From positions 4,217,025 through 4,281,024 of the forward strand of contig NC_012669.1 in assembly GCF_000023105.1 (NCBI RefSeq): a stretch of DNA of 64,000 nt. The letters run 5' to 3'. Made by a program: the position numbers and the translations under genes. Under the pieces are notes generated by a model, which saw only the letters and a program-made list of their open reading frames with translations, had not been told where the DNA came from and ran no database searches. Of this stretch, positions 8,340 to 16,563 are shown piece by piece. How positions within the stretch are numbered: the stretch's first letter is position 1; the number at the start of each line of letters is the position of its first letter. The stretch is from Beutenbergia cavernae DSM 12333. GTDB taxonomy: Bacteria > Actinomycetota > Actinomycetes > Actinomycetales > Beutenbergiaceae.

Positions 8340-9473
8340 CTAATCGCCGAGGGCCGCGATCGCGTGTGCCGCCAGGTGCTCGGATCGTTCCGGACGGTAG
8401 AAGCCGTAGCCGCCGTCGTCGTCGAGCACGGGTGTCTGCCCAGCACGCACCGCCTCGCGATACTCCAGGCACGCCAACCACAGTGGTCGCATGTTCAGGA
8501 CGGCAGGCAGCCGGTCGATCTCCGCGTCGGTCAGCGACACGTGCTGGCGGTAGCCGCGCATCACGGCGTCGACGAACTCGGGCCGCCCCTCTGACGCCGT
8601 GCGCAGCAACCACGCCAGCGCCGGGAGTCTCGGACCACGACCGGACCCCGCCCACCCGACGATGCTGAGCCTGCCGGGGTCACCGACGGCGGCCCACACG
8701 TGGAAGTTGCTGTGCGTGAAGGCCTCGGGCAGCCCCTCGGCGTCGTCCGTGGACTCGACCTGGTCACGCAACCGCTCGAACGTCTCCCTGCCCGGGGGCG
8801 CGACCTTGTCCTCGACGCTCACCAGGAACCGCATCGCAGCCACGAGGTCCTGCCGCGGTCGCCCGAGGTGGAAGCCGCCGTCGTGCTCCTCCGCACCGCC
8901 GTCGCGGGCGGCAGCGCCGCGTCCCTCGGGCAGGGTGTGCAGGCGGCCGAGGAGGCTCGCCAGCTCGTGGAACACGTCCGGCGAGGTCACTCGAGCGTCG
9001 GCGTCGGTCGGTCGCCCACCAGGGATGAACTCGGTCAGCAGGACGCCGCTGCCGTCGACCACCGAGACGCCGCCCTCGACCGCCGGACGCTCGGCGGGAA
9101 ACCCGTGGTCCGCGAGGAAGCCGAGGATCTCGGCGTCCTCCTTCACGCGGCTGACCTGGTCGGCCGGCGACGAGAAGACCCGGGCGATCCAGGGCGTCCC
9201 CTGCTCGCGCTCGACGAGCAACGTCGACGGGTAGTGGCCGGGCCAGGATCCGCGCGGCCGCGTCCGGGGATCGTCGTCGATCGGCAGCATCGACGTGATG
9301 CGGATCCCGTAGCTCGCCTCCAGGTGCGCCTTCAGCGCGTGCGGATCGAACGGCCGCGTGTCGGCGAACGGTCGGCTGATGTTCTCCAGGTCTGCCCGGG
9401 CCTGGGTGTAGCGCTGTCCGGTCCTCCGCGCGTGATCGCGAACCGCGCGCTTGAAGCTCCCGCTCTTCGTCAT
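8340..9473 (-). CDS. phosphotransferase-fold (APH-like) protein with degenerate catalytic loop
   Basis: This 377-residue protein has a basic N-terminal helical segment (FKRAVRDHARRTGQRYTQAR) fused to an aminoglycoside-phosphotransferase/choline-kinase-like fold. N-lobe strands occur around STLLVEREQGTPWIARVF, and the hinge region is VLLTEFIPGG. The catalytic loop, normally HGDxxxxN, reads FTHSNFHVWA: the base Asp is Ser. The metal-binding motif, normally IDWE or similar, reads IVGWAG. Both catalytic Asp residues therefore seem to be missing, so it may be a pseudokinase or a binding protein. The ATG at 9473 has a GGAGG site six bases upstream. It converges on the ribosomal protection gene 27 bases away. 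Confidence 0.65.
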   Translation of the reverse strand: MTKSGSFKRAVRDHARRTGQRYTQARADLENISRPFADTRPFDPHALKAHLEASYGIRITSMLPIDDDPRTRPRGSWPGHYPSTLLVEREQGTPWIARVFSSPADQVSRVKEDAEILGFLADHGFPAERPAVEGGVSVVDGSGVLLTEFIPGGRPTDADARVTSPDVFHELASLLGRLHTLPEGRGAAARDGGAEEHDGGFHLGRPRQDLVAAMRFLVSVEDKVAPPGRETFERLRDQVESTDDAEGLPEAFTHSNFHVWAAVGDPGRLSIVGWAGSGRGPRLPALAWLLRTASEGRPEFVDAVMRGYRQHVSLTDAEIDRLPAVLNMRPLWLACLEYREAVRAGQTPVLDDDGGYGFYRPERSEHLAAHAIAALGD

Positions 9474-9671
9474 GACAAGCCCTCCTCGACGTGCCCTCGC
9501 CCCAGCTGCGCGGCACTCGAAAACAGGCTCGACTCGACGTGACTGACCTGAGGGCAGAGATCCCCTTCGCCGTCATGAGGATCGGCTGGGACGAGTCCTC
9601 ACGGGCTGGGCGTTGGTCGACGCCGGCTTCCGATGCTGCTCGTGATCCTCACGCCTGTCAACCAGAGGCCG

Positions 9672-9699
9672 ACGCCGTCGACCACGTTGCCGACGGCGT
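9672..9699 (-). terminator. hairpin downstream of thiQ
   Basis: ACGCCGTCG and its exact reverse complement CGACGGCGT form a nine-base-pair stem around a ten-base loop, about 40 bases beyond the thiQ stop. No U-run follows. The 265-base gap between thiQ and the APH-like gene holds nothing else recognisable. Confidence 0.4.
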
Positions 9700-9738
9700 G
9701 CCGCGCCCGTGGTCGGGAGGCTGGGCGGCCGGGGCGGG

Positions 9739-10803
9739 TCAGGGGCGCGGGAGCCGGAGCACGCCGCCGGGGTCGACGGCGAGCGTGACGACGTCGCCGG
9801 GGTGCACGGCGATCTCGGCCGGCACGACGGCGACCTGCTCGCCCCAGCCGTCGACGTCGAGGACCGCCTCGACCGCCCCGCGCCGGAAGCGCACGGCCCG
9901 CACGACTCCGGTGCGCCGCGCCGAGGCGTCCCCAGGCACGACCCGCAGCGCGCCGGGCCGGAGGGCGAGCGCGACGCCGTCGTCGCCGGCGTCGGAGGCG
10001 TCGGAAGCGTCGACGACGCCGGCATCCGCGGCCGAGGGACCGTCGCCCGTGCGGCCAGCTCCCCCTGGCACGACGCCGTACCCGAGGAACGCCGCGACGT
10101 CGGCGTCGCGCGGCCGAGCCCAGAGCGCGGCGGGCGTGTCGACCTGGAGCAGCCGGCCGCGGTGCATGACGGCCACGCGGTCGGCGACGGTGAACGCCTC
10201 GTCGTGGTCGTGCGTCACGTACAGGGCGGTCGTGCCCGCGGCGAGCAGCACGCGGCGCAGCAGGGGCGCGAGCGACTCGCGCAGCGCACGGTCGAGCGCG
10301 GACAGCGGCTCGTCGAGCAGGAGCAGCCGCGGCGACGGCGCGAGGGACCGCGCGAGCGCGACCCGTTGCGCCTCCCCGCCCGAGAGCGTGGAGACGGCAC
10401 GGCGCCCGAACCCGGTGAGCCCCACCAGGTCCAGGAGCTCGTCGACCCGCGCCGCGCGCGCCGCCGCAGGCAGCCGGCGCACGCCCGGCAGCCCGTAGGC
10501 CACGTTCCCGGCGACGTCGCGGTGCGGGAACAGCTGGCCGTCCTGGAACATGAGCCCGAACGAGCGGCGGTGCACGGGGACGCCGGCCAGGTCGGCGTCG
10601 TCCCACGCCACGGCGCCGGCTGCGAGCGGCTCGAGACCGGCCACGGCACGCAGGAGGCTGGACTTGCCGCACCCGCTCGGCCCGAGCAGCGCGACCACCT
10701 CGCCCGGCGACACAGCGAGCGACACCCCGGCGACCGCCGTCGTCCGCCGCTCGCCGGCTCCGTAGGTGACGACGGCGTCCGTCACCCTCAGCCCGGCGCT
10801 CAC
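9739..10803 (-). CDS. thiQ: thiamine ABC transporter ATP-binding protein
   Basis: This 354-residue ATPase powers uptake by the ThiBPQ system. Walker A is GPSGCGKSS (residues 41-49), the Q loop is in FGLMFQDGQLFPH, the signature is LSGGEAQRVAL, and Walker B is LLLLDEPLSALD with the switch His in YVTHDHDEAF. The C-terminal 130 residues form a small regulatory domain reached through an Asp/Ala/Ser-rich linker (VVDASDASDAGDD). Known ThiQ proteins are shorter, so this tail is an extension. The GTG start at 10803 overlaps the permease stop by four bases. Assignment to thiamine, rather than iron or another FbpC-like substrate, rests on the TPP riboswitch and on ThiB. Confidence 0.85.
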   Translation of the reverse strand: MSAGLRVTDAVVTYGAGERRTTAVAGVSLAVSPGEVVALLGPSGCGKSSLLRAVAGLEPLAAGAVAWDDADLAGVPVHRRSFGLMFQDGQLFPHRDVAGNVAYGLPGVRRLPAAARAARVDELLDLVGLTGFGRRAVSTLSGGEAQRVALARSLAPSPRLLLLDEPLSALDRALRESLAPLLRRVLLAAGTTALYVTHDHDEAFTVADRVAVMHRGRLLQVDTPAALWARPRDADVAAFLGYGVVPGGAGRTGDGPSAADAGVVDASDASDAGDDGVALALRPGALRVVPGDASARRTGVVRAVRFRRGAVEAVLDVDGWGEQVAVVPAEIAVHPGDVVTLAVDPGGVLRLPRP

Positions 10804-12497
10804 AGCTCTCCCGCGTGCGGTGGGCGCAGCCGCTCCGCGAGCGCCATCACCGCGGCGACCAGCGCGCCGAGCACGACGGACGCCGCGAGCGCCATCCCGT
10901 AGTTGTCCTCGCCGGGCCGGCCGATGAGCCGGAAGATGACGACGGGCAGCGTGGGCCGGTCGGGGCGGGCGAGGAACGACGTCGCCCCGAACTCGCCGAG
11001 GGAGACGGCGAACGCGAACCCGACCGCCAGGCCGAGCGACCGCAGCACGAGGGGCAGGTCGACGCTCGCCAGGACGCGCGCGGGGCCGGCGCCGAGCACG
11101 GCCGCCACCTCGCGCTGCCGGGGGTCGATCGCGCGCAGCACGGGCAGCACGGTACGCACCACGAGCGGGATCGCGACGACCGCCTGCGCGATCGGGATGA
11201 GCACGAGCGAGCTGCGCAGGTCGAACGGAGGCCGGTCGAGCGTGATGAGGAGGCCGAAGCCGACGGTCACGGCGGAGACGCCGAGCGGCAGCATGAACAG
11301 CCCGTCCAGCACGCCGACGGCGCGGCGGGCCGTCGCAGCCCGCGGCCGGCGCGACACGACGAGCGCCACCGCGATCCCCACCACCACGGCGAGCAGGGTG
11401 GCGTCGACGGCGACGCGGAGCGAGTTGCCGGTGGCCTCCCACACCGTGGCGCTGAGCGTGTTGGCGTCCCCGGTGGAGCCGAGGAGCTCGTAGTGGCGCA
11501 GCGACCACGCGCCGTCCACGCGCAGGGACCGGATCAGCAGCATCCCGAGCGGGAGGACGAGCAGACCGGCGACGACGACGGCCGTCACCACCGCCGGGAC
11601 CGCCTCGCCCGTCGGGCGACCGTCACGCCAGAGGCGGAGCGGGCGTGCCGTGACGCGGGCTTCCTCCAGGCGCAGGGCGCGCTCCCGACGCCGGCGCGAG
11701 CGGGCGCTGACCGCGAGCGCGACGGTGACGACGGCGAGCTGCAGCACCGACAGCACGGACGCCGCCCGCAGGTCGAGGAACTGCGTGGTCTGGGTCCAGA
11801 TCTCGGTCTCGATCGTCCCGTAGCGCGGACCGCCGAGCACCTGCACGACGCCGAACGCCGTCGCGCAGAACAGGAACACCACCGACGCCGCCGACGCGAT
11901 CGCCGGCCCGAGCGCCGGGAGCGTCACGGTGCGGAAGGCACGCCACGGCGTCGCCCCCAGGGCGCGGGCCGCCTGCTCCGCCCGCGGGTCGAGCCGCTCC
12001 CAGACCCCGCCCACGGTCCTCACGACCACCGCGTAGTTGAAGAACACGAGCGCGGCCACCACGGCCGGGAACGTCCGGTCCAGCCCGAGGAACCCGAGCG
12101 GTCCCGTGGGGACGAGGAGCGAGCGGAACGCCACCCCGACCACCACCGTGGGGAGCACGAACGGCACCGTGACGAGCGCGCGCACGAGGCCCCGGCCGGG
12201 GAACGAGCGCCGGTACAGCACGAACGCCGCCGGCAGCCCGAGCAGCACCGCCAGCGCTGTGCCGACGGCCGCCTGCCCGAGCGTCTGCCCGATCACGCGC
12301 CACGTGCGCGGCCGTGCGAGGACGTCGGCGAACCCCGAGAGGTCCAGGGCGCCGTCCGCGGTGAACCCTCGCGCGACCATCGTCGCGACCGGCCACGCGA
12401 AGAACACCGCCAGGAACGCGAGGGGCACAGCGGCGAGCAGCACCCAGCCCGCCGCCCACGCGAGCCGACCCCCGCGGCGTCTCAGCGCCGAGTGCAT
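10800..12497 (-). CDS. thiP: thiamine ABC transporter permease (fused double-unit)
   Basis: This permease of about 565 residues has two homologous halves of roughly six helices each, as in ThiP and FbpB. Each half carries a BPD_transp_1 coupling motif: RALGATPWRAFRTVTLPALGP in the first, AAVLGAGPARVLASVDLP in the second. It forms the membrane channel for ThiB-delivered thiamine. The ATG at 12497 is preferred because GGGGAGGG lies just upstream; a GTG at 12515 is in frame but lacks such a site. The start lies inside a palindromic repeat (12486-12550) related to the one at the lipoprotein gene near 2.2 kb. Confidence 0.85.
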   Translation of the reverse strand: MHSALRRRGGRLAWAAGWVLLAAVPLAFLAVFFAWPVATMVARGFTADGALDLSGFADVLARPRTWRVIGQTLGQAAVGTALAVLLGLPAAFVLYRRSFPGRGLVRALVTVPFVLPTVVVGVAFRSLLVPTGPLGFLGLDRTFPAVVAALVFFNYAVVVRTVGGVWERLDPRAEQAARALGATPWRAFRTVTLPALGPAIASAASVVFLFCATAFGVVQVLGGPRYGTIETEIWTQTTQFLDLRAASVLSVLQLAVVTVALAVSARSRRRRERALRLEEARVTARPLRLWRDGRPTGEAVPAVVTAVVVAGLLVLPLGMLLIRSLRVDGAWSLRHYELLGSTGDANTLSATVWEATGNSLRVAVDATLLAVVVGIAVALVVSRRPRAATARRAVGVLDGLFMLPLGVSAVTVGFGLLITLDRPPFDLRSSLVLIPIAQAVVAIPLVVRTVLPVLRAIDPRQREVAAVLGAGPARVLASVDLPLVLRSLGLAVGFAFAVSLGEFGATSFLARPDRPTLPVVIFRLIGRPGEDNYGMALAASVVLGALVAAVMALAERLRPPHAGEL

Positions 12498-12550
12498 GAT
12501 CCCTCCCCGCGACACGCCGGCGAAGGTGGGCAGAGGTCACGCACTCGGCG
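12486..12550. repeat. dispersed palindromic element, copy 2, spanning the thiP start
   Basis: The 65-bp element has outer arms CGCCGAGTGC and GCACTCGGCG, matching copy 1 at 2222-2285. On the minus strand it contains the thiP ribosome site and ATG, and its end encodes the first thiP residues (MHSA). In the transcript the arms could pair and mask the ribosome site, so it could tune thiP relative to thiB. That effect is inferred. Confidence 0.7.
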
Positions 12551-12606
12551 ACGAGGGCAGCCCGCGTCCGCGCTCAGGACCGTCACCCCGAGCGCCGCTC
12601 CGACGC

Positions 12607-13707
12607 TCACCCGATGACCGTGTCCGTCCACTGCTCGATCCAGGAGTCGCGGTGCTCGGCGATGTCGGCCGGCGCCACCTCGAACGGCTCGGGTGCGAGC
12701 GGTGCGAACTCCACCCACTCCGCCGGCAGCTCGACGGCGTCGTCCACCGGGTAGACGTACATCTGCTCCGGAAGGTCGGCCTGGAAGTCCTCCGACAGCA
12801 GGAAGTCGACCAGCGCCTGCGCCCCCTCCGGGTTCTCCGCCCCGGCGATCACGCCGGCGTACTCGACCTGGCGGAAGCACGTGTCGAGCAGGGCGCCGGT
12901 GGTCGATCCGCCGTCGTCCCCCACGGTGAAGGCGGGCGAGGACGAGTACGACAGCACGATCGGCCGCGGCCCGCCGCCGCCCGCCCCGGAGAAGTCGACG
13001 TAGTACGCGTCCTCCCAGCCGTCGACGACGGAGAGACCGTTGTCGCGCAGCTGCGCCCAGTAGTCGAGCCAGCCGTCCTCCCCGAACGCGCCGACCGTGG
13101 CGAGCAGGAACGCCAGGCCGGGCGACGACGTCGCCGGGTTCGTCACGACGGTCAGGTCGCGGTACTCGGGCTTGAGCAGGTCCTCGAAACCGGCCGGCTC
13201 GGCGAGGCCGCGCTCGGTGAACCAGGCGTGGTCCACGTTGAGGCACACGTCGCCGACGTCGACCGGCGTCAGCAGGTCCTCCGCCCCGTCGATCCGGTAC
13301 GGCTCGGCGCTCGCCGGGACGTCGGACGGCACGTACTCCGCGAAGACGCCCTCGTCGATCGCCCGCGAGGCGAACGTGTTGTCGACGCCGTACACGGCAT
13401 CGCCGAGCGGCGAGTCCTTCGTGAGGATCAGCTGGTTGACGAGCGCGCCGCCGTCGCCGGGGTTGATGAGCTCGATCGTGTAGCCGCTGGACTCCTCGAA
13501 AGCGGCGCGCACGTCGTCGCTGATCGCGAACGAGTCGTGCGTGACGAGGCGGACGACGGCGCTGCCGCCGTCCGTCGTCTCCTCACCGCCGTTGCCCCCG
13601 CCGCTGAGCGAGCAGGCGCCCAGGGCGAGGACGCCGATCGTGGCGGCGGCCGCCGTCGTTGATCGCGTCGTGAGTCGCCGACGACGCCGGCTCCGTCCTG
13701 TGGTCAT
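12607..13707 (-). CDS. thiB: thiamine ABC transporter substrate-binding lipoprotein
   Basis: This 366-residue protein captures thiamine or its phosphates outside the membrane. The signal peptide begins with MTTGRSRRRRR and ends at lipobox VLALGACS, so it is lipid-anchored. Motifs shared with ThiB include THDSFAIS, GVDNTFASRA, NPATSSPGLAFLLATVGAFG and VLSYSSSPAF. The ATG at 13707 is preceded by GGGAGG at good spacing. An in-frame GTG at 13758 would run back toward the riboswitch and is rejected. It is first in the thiBPQ operon, immediately downstream of a TPP riboswitch, so high TPP should shut the operon down. Confidence 0.9.
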   Translation of the reverse strand: MTTGRSRRRRRLTTRSTTAAAATIGVLALGACSLSGGGNGGEETTDGGSAVVRLVTHDSFAISDDVRAAFEESSGYTIELINPGDGGALVNQLILTKDSPLGDAVYGVDNTFASRAIDEGVFAEYVPSDVPASAEPYRIDGAEDLLTPVDVGDVCLNVDHAWFTERGLAEPAGFEDLLKPEYRDLTVVTNPATSSPGLAFLLATVGAFGEDGWLDYWAQLRDNGLSVVDGWEDAYYVDFSGAGGGGPRPIVLSYSSSPAFTVGDDGGSTTGALLDTCFRQVEYAGVIAGAENPEGAQALVDFLLSEDFQADLPEQMYVYPVDDAVELPAEWVEFAPLAPEPFEVAPADIAEHRDSWIEQWTDTVIG

Positions 13708-13765
13708 GCGTGGTCCTCCCGGTCCATCTGGGAGGGCCCGGCGCGCACGGGTGCGCACCGGGGAG

Positions 13766-13862
13766 AGATCCCGACTTCCTTCGCCGGTGCTAACCGGAGC
13801 AGGTTCGAGGGTCTGCGGCTGCCCGCACTCTCAGCGCCCTGTGCCGGCGGGAACTCCCGACG
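13766..13862 (-). promoter_or_regulatory. TPP riboswitch (THI element)
   Basis: Read on the minus strand, the hallmark blocks occur in order: CTGAGA (13834-13829), then ACCCTCGAACCTGCTCCGGT and TTAGCACCGGCGAAGGAAGT (about 13813-13774). These match the CUGAGA and ACCUGAUCUGGUUAGUACC-type cores of thiamine-pyrophosphate aptamers. Flanking GAGTTCC and GGAAGTC can form the closing stem with one mismatch. A further short hairpin (GCGCA/TGCGC, 13744-13757) and the thiB ribosome site follow, so repression is probably translational, although a terminator cannot be excluded. Confidence 0.92.
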
Positions 13863-13933
13863 GCGACGCTCCCCTGTCGTTCGCCGTCGAGCCTACTCCG
13901 GGTCCCGGGTCGTGGGTCCCCGGTGGCGGCCGG

Positions 13934-14263
13934 CTATCCCGCGACAGCCGCGCCGTCAGCCCCCGCGGCCACGACGTAGTGCCGCACCCGATCCTCCTGG
14001 GCCAGGAGGTACCCCTCGTCCTCGGGGTAGTACTTCGCCGCCTCGACGTCGTCGCCCGCGAAGGCCCGGATCGCGTCCATCCCGTCCCACCAGCTGAGCG
14101 TGAGGATCTCCGTGCGCCCGTCGGGCTCGTCGCGGGTGACCATCTGCGCGCCGCGGTTCCCGGGCGTCTCGAGGTACTCGCGCACCCCCGTCTCCTCGAT
14201 GTACGCGACGTACTCGGGGAGACGTTCCGTGGCGACCCAGCCCCGCCAGACCCGCATGATCAT
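13934..14263 (-). CDS. small ABM-like (dimeric alpha/beta barrel) protein
   Basis: This 109-residue protein resembles antibiotic-biosynthesis-monooxygenase/heme-degrading family members: an N-terminal strand MRVWRGWV, then a helix, a central strand EILTLSWWDGMDAI, and a helix with AFAGDDVEAAKYYPED. Such proteins form dimeric beta barrels, and many are of unknown substrate. No diagnostic heme or flavin ligand can be assigned. The ATG at 14263 is preceded by GGAG at a slightly long spacing; an ATG two codons further on is also possible. It is transcribed opposite to the next gene and follows the riboswitch region without obvious linkage. Confidence 0.6.
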   Translation of the reverse strand: MIMRVWRGWVATERLPEYVAYIEETGVREYLETPGNRGAQMVTRDEPDGRTEILTLSWWDGMDAIRAFAGDDVEAAKYYPEDEGYLLAQEDRVRHYVVAAGADGAAVAG

Positions 14264-14438
14264 CGCGCCAGCTCCGTTCCTCGTGTGGTGGCTCTCCCGG
14301 CCCCTCGCACGATGGCACGACGGCGGACGGCTGACTAGGGTCGACCGGAGCGAGGACTCCGGAGCGAGGAACGCGCGCAGGAGGATCGCCACCGAGCCGG
14401 AACCGAGCGCGACCAGCCCAGCGAGCCAGGAGTACGGG

Positions 14439-14690
14439 ATGAACCTGCAGAAGATCGTCACGACGTTGTCCGTGCTCGCGGCAGGGTTCGCCGTCTCCAA
14501 GGTGCTCGAGCTCGTGTGGCGCAAGGCGACCGGCCACAAGCCGCCGAAGGGTGACGAGGAGGGCGCGAAGCTCGGTGAGATCGTCGCGTACGCGGCGCTC
14601 AGCGGAGGGCTCGCGGCGCTGGCACAGGCCGGGACGTCGCGCGCGACGGCGAAGTGGCTCGGATCCGCGGAGCCGGCCCGGAAGGACTAG
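14439..14690 (+). CDS. DUF4235 family small membrane protein
   Basis: This 83-residue protein has an N-terminal hydrophobic helix (about residues 5-25), a KATGHKPPKGDEE loop and a second helix, EIVAYAALSGGLAALAQAG. This layout matches DUF4235, an actinobacterial integral membrane family without known function. The ATG at 14439 follows GGAG. A VOC gene begins two bases after its stop, so the two are probably cotranscribed. Confidence 0.75.
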   Translation: MNLQKIVTTLSVLAAGFAVSKVLELVWRKATGHKPPKGDEEGAKLGEIVAYAALSGGLAALAQAGTSRATAKWLGSAEPARKD

Positions 14691-14692
14691 GC

Positions 14693-15127
14693 GTGACGGC
14701 GGTCAAGCGGGTCCAGGTCACCTTCGACTGCGCCGAACCCGAGCGCGTGGGCCTCTTCTGGTGCGAGGTGCTGGGCTATGTCGTCCCGCCGCCGCCGGAG
14801 GGTTTCGCGAGCTGGGACGAGTTCGATCGCACGCTGCCGGCCGAGAGCCAGGGCGCGGCGTTCGCCTGCGTCGATCCCTCAGGTGTGGGCCCGCGGCTCT
14901 ACTTCCAGCGCGTTCCCGAGGGGAAGGTCGTCAAGAATCGGGTGCACCTCGACGTGCGGGTCGGGACCGGGCTCGTGGGTGCCGAGCGCCTCGCCGCGCT
15001 CGAGGCCGAGTGCGCGCGGCTGGTCGCGCTCGGCGCGACGCGTGTGCGGCTGCTGCCTGCCGACGGCGGCGAGGAGTCGACGATCGTGATGCAGGACATC
15101 GAGGGCAACGAGTTCTGCCTCGACTGA
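14693..15127 (+). CDS. VOC family (glyoxalase-like) protein
   Basis: This 144-residue protein has paired beta-alpha-beta-beta-beta units of the vicinal oxygen chelate fold: VQVTFDCAEPERVGLFWCEV at the start, KNRVHLDVRV in the middle and STIVMQDIEGNEFCLD at the end. The final Glu of the EGNEFCLD motif and the His in VHLDV are possible metal ligands. Actinobacterial members are often annotated as glyoxalase or bleomycin-resistance-like, with substrates unknown. The GTG start at 14693, two bases after the DUF4235 stop, suggests translational coupling. Confidence 0.8.
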   Translation: MTAVKRVQVTFDCAEPERVGLFWCEVLGYVVPPPPEGFASWDEFDRTLPAESQGAAFACVDPSGVGPRLYFQRVPEGKVVKNRVHLDVRVGTGLVGAERLAALEAECARLVALGATRVRLLPADGGEESTIVMQDIEGNEFCLD

Positions 15128-15173
15128 GGACCGCCTGGCAGCCGTCGCCCAGCGGTCGCTCGGCGGCCGTCAC

Positions 15174-15599
15174 CTACCGCCCGTCGTCGTCCTCGGCCGC
15201 GCCACGGCTCGTGCGCCGCACGTTGGTGTTCTCGGGGTCTGCCGTGGCCACGTTCGCGACGCGCGCGAGGTCGTCCGTGAGCTCGTCGACCACGAGGAGG
15301 TCGGTGCGCACCCGCCCGGTGCGGTAGCCGGCCCGGCCGACCATGTGGGCGGACACGGGCGCCGTGATGAGCTGGAACAGGACGATGAGGAGCAGCGTCC
15401 ACCCGACGGCCCCGATCCTCAGCTGCACGGCGAGGCCGACGACGAACAGCACCAGGCCGAGCACCTGCGGCTTCGTCGCGGCGTGCATGCGGGACAGCAG
15501 GTCCGGGAACCGGGCGATGCCGATGCCCGCGACCATGACGAGGAAGGCGCCACCGAGGAAGCAGATGGTGGCGACGACGTCGGCGATCGTGTCGGTCAC
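15174..15599 (-). CDS. mrpG: Mrp antiporter subunit G
   Basis: This 141-residue subunit of the Mrp Na+(or K+)/H+ antiporter has three hydrophobic segments. It carries the family motif GIARFPDLLSRMHAATKPQ, followed by a charged cytoplasmic tail longer than in most homologues. It is the last gene of the mrpACDEFG operon. GTG at 15599 overlaps the mrpF stop by four bases. MrpG is needed for assembly of the complex rather than forming the ion path. Confidence 0.92.
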   Translation of the reverse strand: MTDTIADVVATICFLGGAFLVMVAGIGIARFPDLLSRMHAATKPQVLGLVLFVVGLAVQLRIGAVGWTLLLIVLFQLITAPVSAHMVGRAGYRTGRVRTDLLVVDELTDDLARVANVATADPENTNVRRTSRGAAEDDDGR

Positions 15600-15949
15600 G
15601 ACTCCTCCTCCTCGACGTCGGAGCCGCGCGCGTCGGCCCGTTGCCGCTCTGCCTCGATCTCTTCGGCCGTGAGGATGCGACGCTCCTCGTCGGACTCCGT
15701 GGCCGCGAATCGAGCGATCGATACCGAGCCGACGAAGCCGACCAGGGTCAGGACGACCATCACCGGCACCAGGTCCGTGCGGTGCGTCCACGCGGAGACG
15801 AGGATCATCGTGGCGAGCACGGTGGCGACGAGGACGTCGACGGCGACGATCCGGTCGAGCATGCTGGGGCCGCGCTCGATCCGGGACAGGGCGAGCACCG
15901 CCCCCACGGTGACCATGAGGCCGCACGCGACCATCACCCAGACACTCAT
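15596..15949 (-). CDS. mrpF: Mrp antiporter subunit F
   Basis: This 117-residue membrane subunit has three helices. The family motif RIERGPSMLDRIVAVDVL lies between helices 1 and 2, and a highly charged Glu/Arg-rich tail follows residue 85. MrpF resembles small subunits of complex I-like assemblies. ATG at 15949 overlaps the mrpE stop (ATGA), and its stop overlaps mrpG, so the genes should be translated in step. Confidence 0.92.
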   Translation of the reverse strand: MSVWVMVACGLMVTVGAVLALSRIERGPSMLDRIVAVDVLVATVLATMILVSAWTHRTDLVPVMVVLTLVGFVGSVSIARFAATESDEERRILTAEEIEAERQRADARGSDVEEEES

Positions 15950-16563
15950 GGCGCCGTCACCTCCGTCGAGCGACGCGACCGACGCACGAAACGGCGCGGC
16001 GGCAGCCCGGCACGTTCGATCTCCTCGTCGGACGCGAGCGCGTACAGGACCCGGCGCTCCTGGCCGAGCACCGTCGCCCGCGCCGCCTCGAGCCCGCCCG
16101 CTGCCGCGGCGTCGAGGACGTGCACGTACAGCGTGCCCGTCACGCGGTGCGCCTCCACGATGATCGAGCCCGGCACCAGGGAGCAGAGCTCGGCGGTGAG
16201 CGTGAGGTACAGGTCGGAGCGCGAGAGCAGGGGCACCCGGATCACGGCCCCGCGAGGCTCGTGGCGCCGCAGCGCGACGGATGCCACCTGGGCGGAGGCG
16301 ACGACGACGTCGACTGTGAACCGACCGAGGAGCACGAGGAGGCCCGGCAGGTACACGCGGCCGGAGAACTCCACGGCCGGGAGCGGCAGGACGCGCGTCA
16401 CGATGACGGCGATCAGGGCGCCGGCGAGGACGTTCGCGAGCGTCAGGTCGCCCCAGAGCAGGATCCACACGAGCGTCAGCCACAGGATGTGGGCCCACCG
16501 GGTCCGCAGGAGCCGGCGGTCGCGCGCGGGCGGGCGCGGGTACGGCGACGGTGTGCGTCCCAT
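15946..16563 (-). CDS. mrpE: Mrp antiporter subunit E
   Basis: This 205-residue subunit has two or three N-terminal membrane helices (HILWLTLVWILLWG and ANVLAGALIAVIVTRVLPL). The soluble MrpE domain follows, with NVLAG, LVPGSIIVEAH and YVHVLDAA motifs. The Arg-rich C-terminal tail is an extension. The ATG at 16563 shares one base with the mrpD stop (TGATG). Confidence 0.9.
   Translation of the reverse strand: MGRTPSPYPRPPARDRRLLRTRWAHILWLTLVWILLWGDLTLANVLAGALIAVIVTRVLPLPAVEFSGRVYLPGLLVLLGRFTVDVVVASAQVASVALRRHEPRGAVIRVPLLSRSDLYLTLTAELCSLVPGSIIVEAHRVTGTLYVHVLDAAAAGGLEAARATVLGQERRVLYALASDEEIERAGLPPRRFVRRSRRSTEVTAP

Noticed and set aside
9739-13707. Iron(III) or other FbpABC-type transporter
   Set aside because: The TPP riboswitch and the ThiB-type motifs make thiamine the better substrate.
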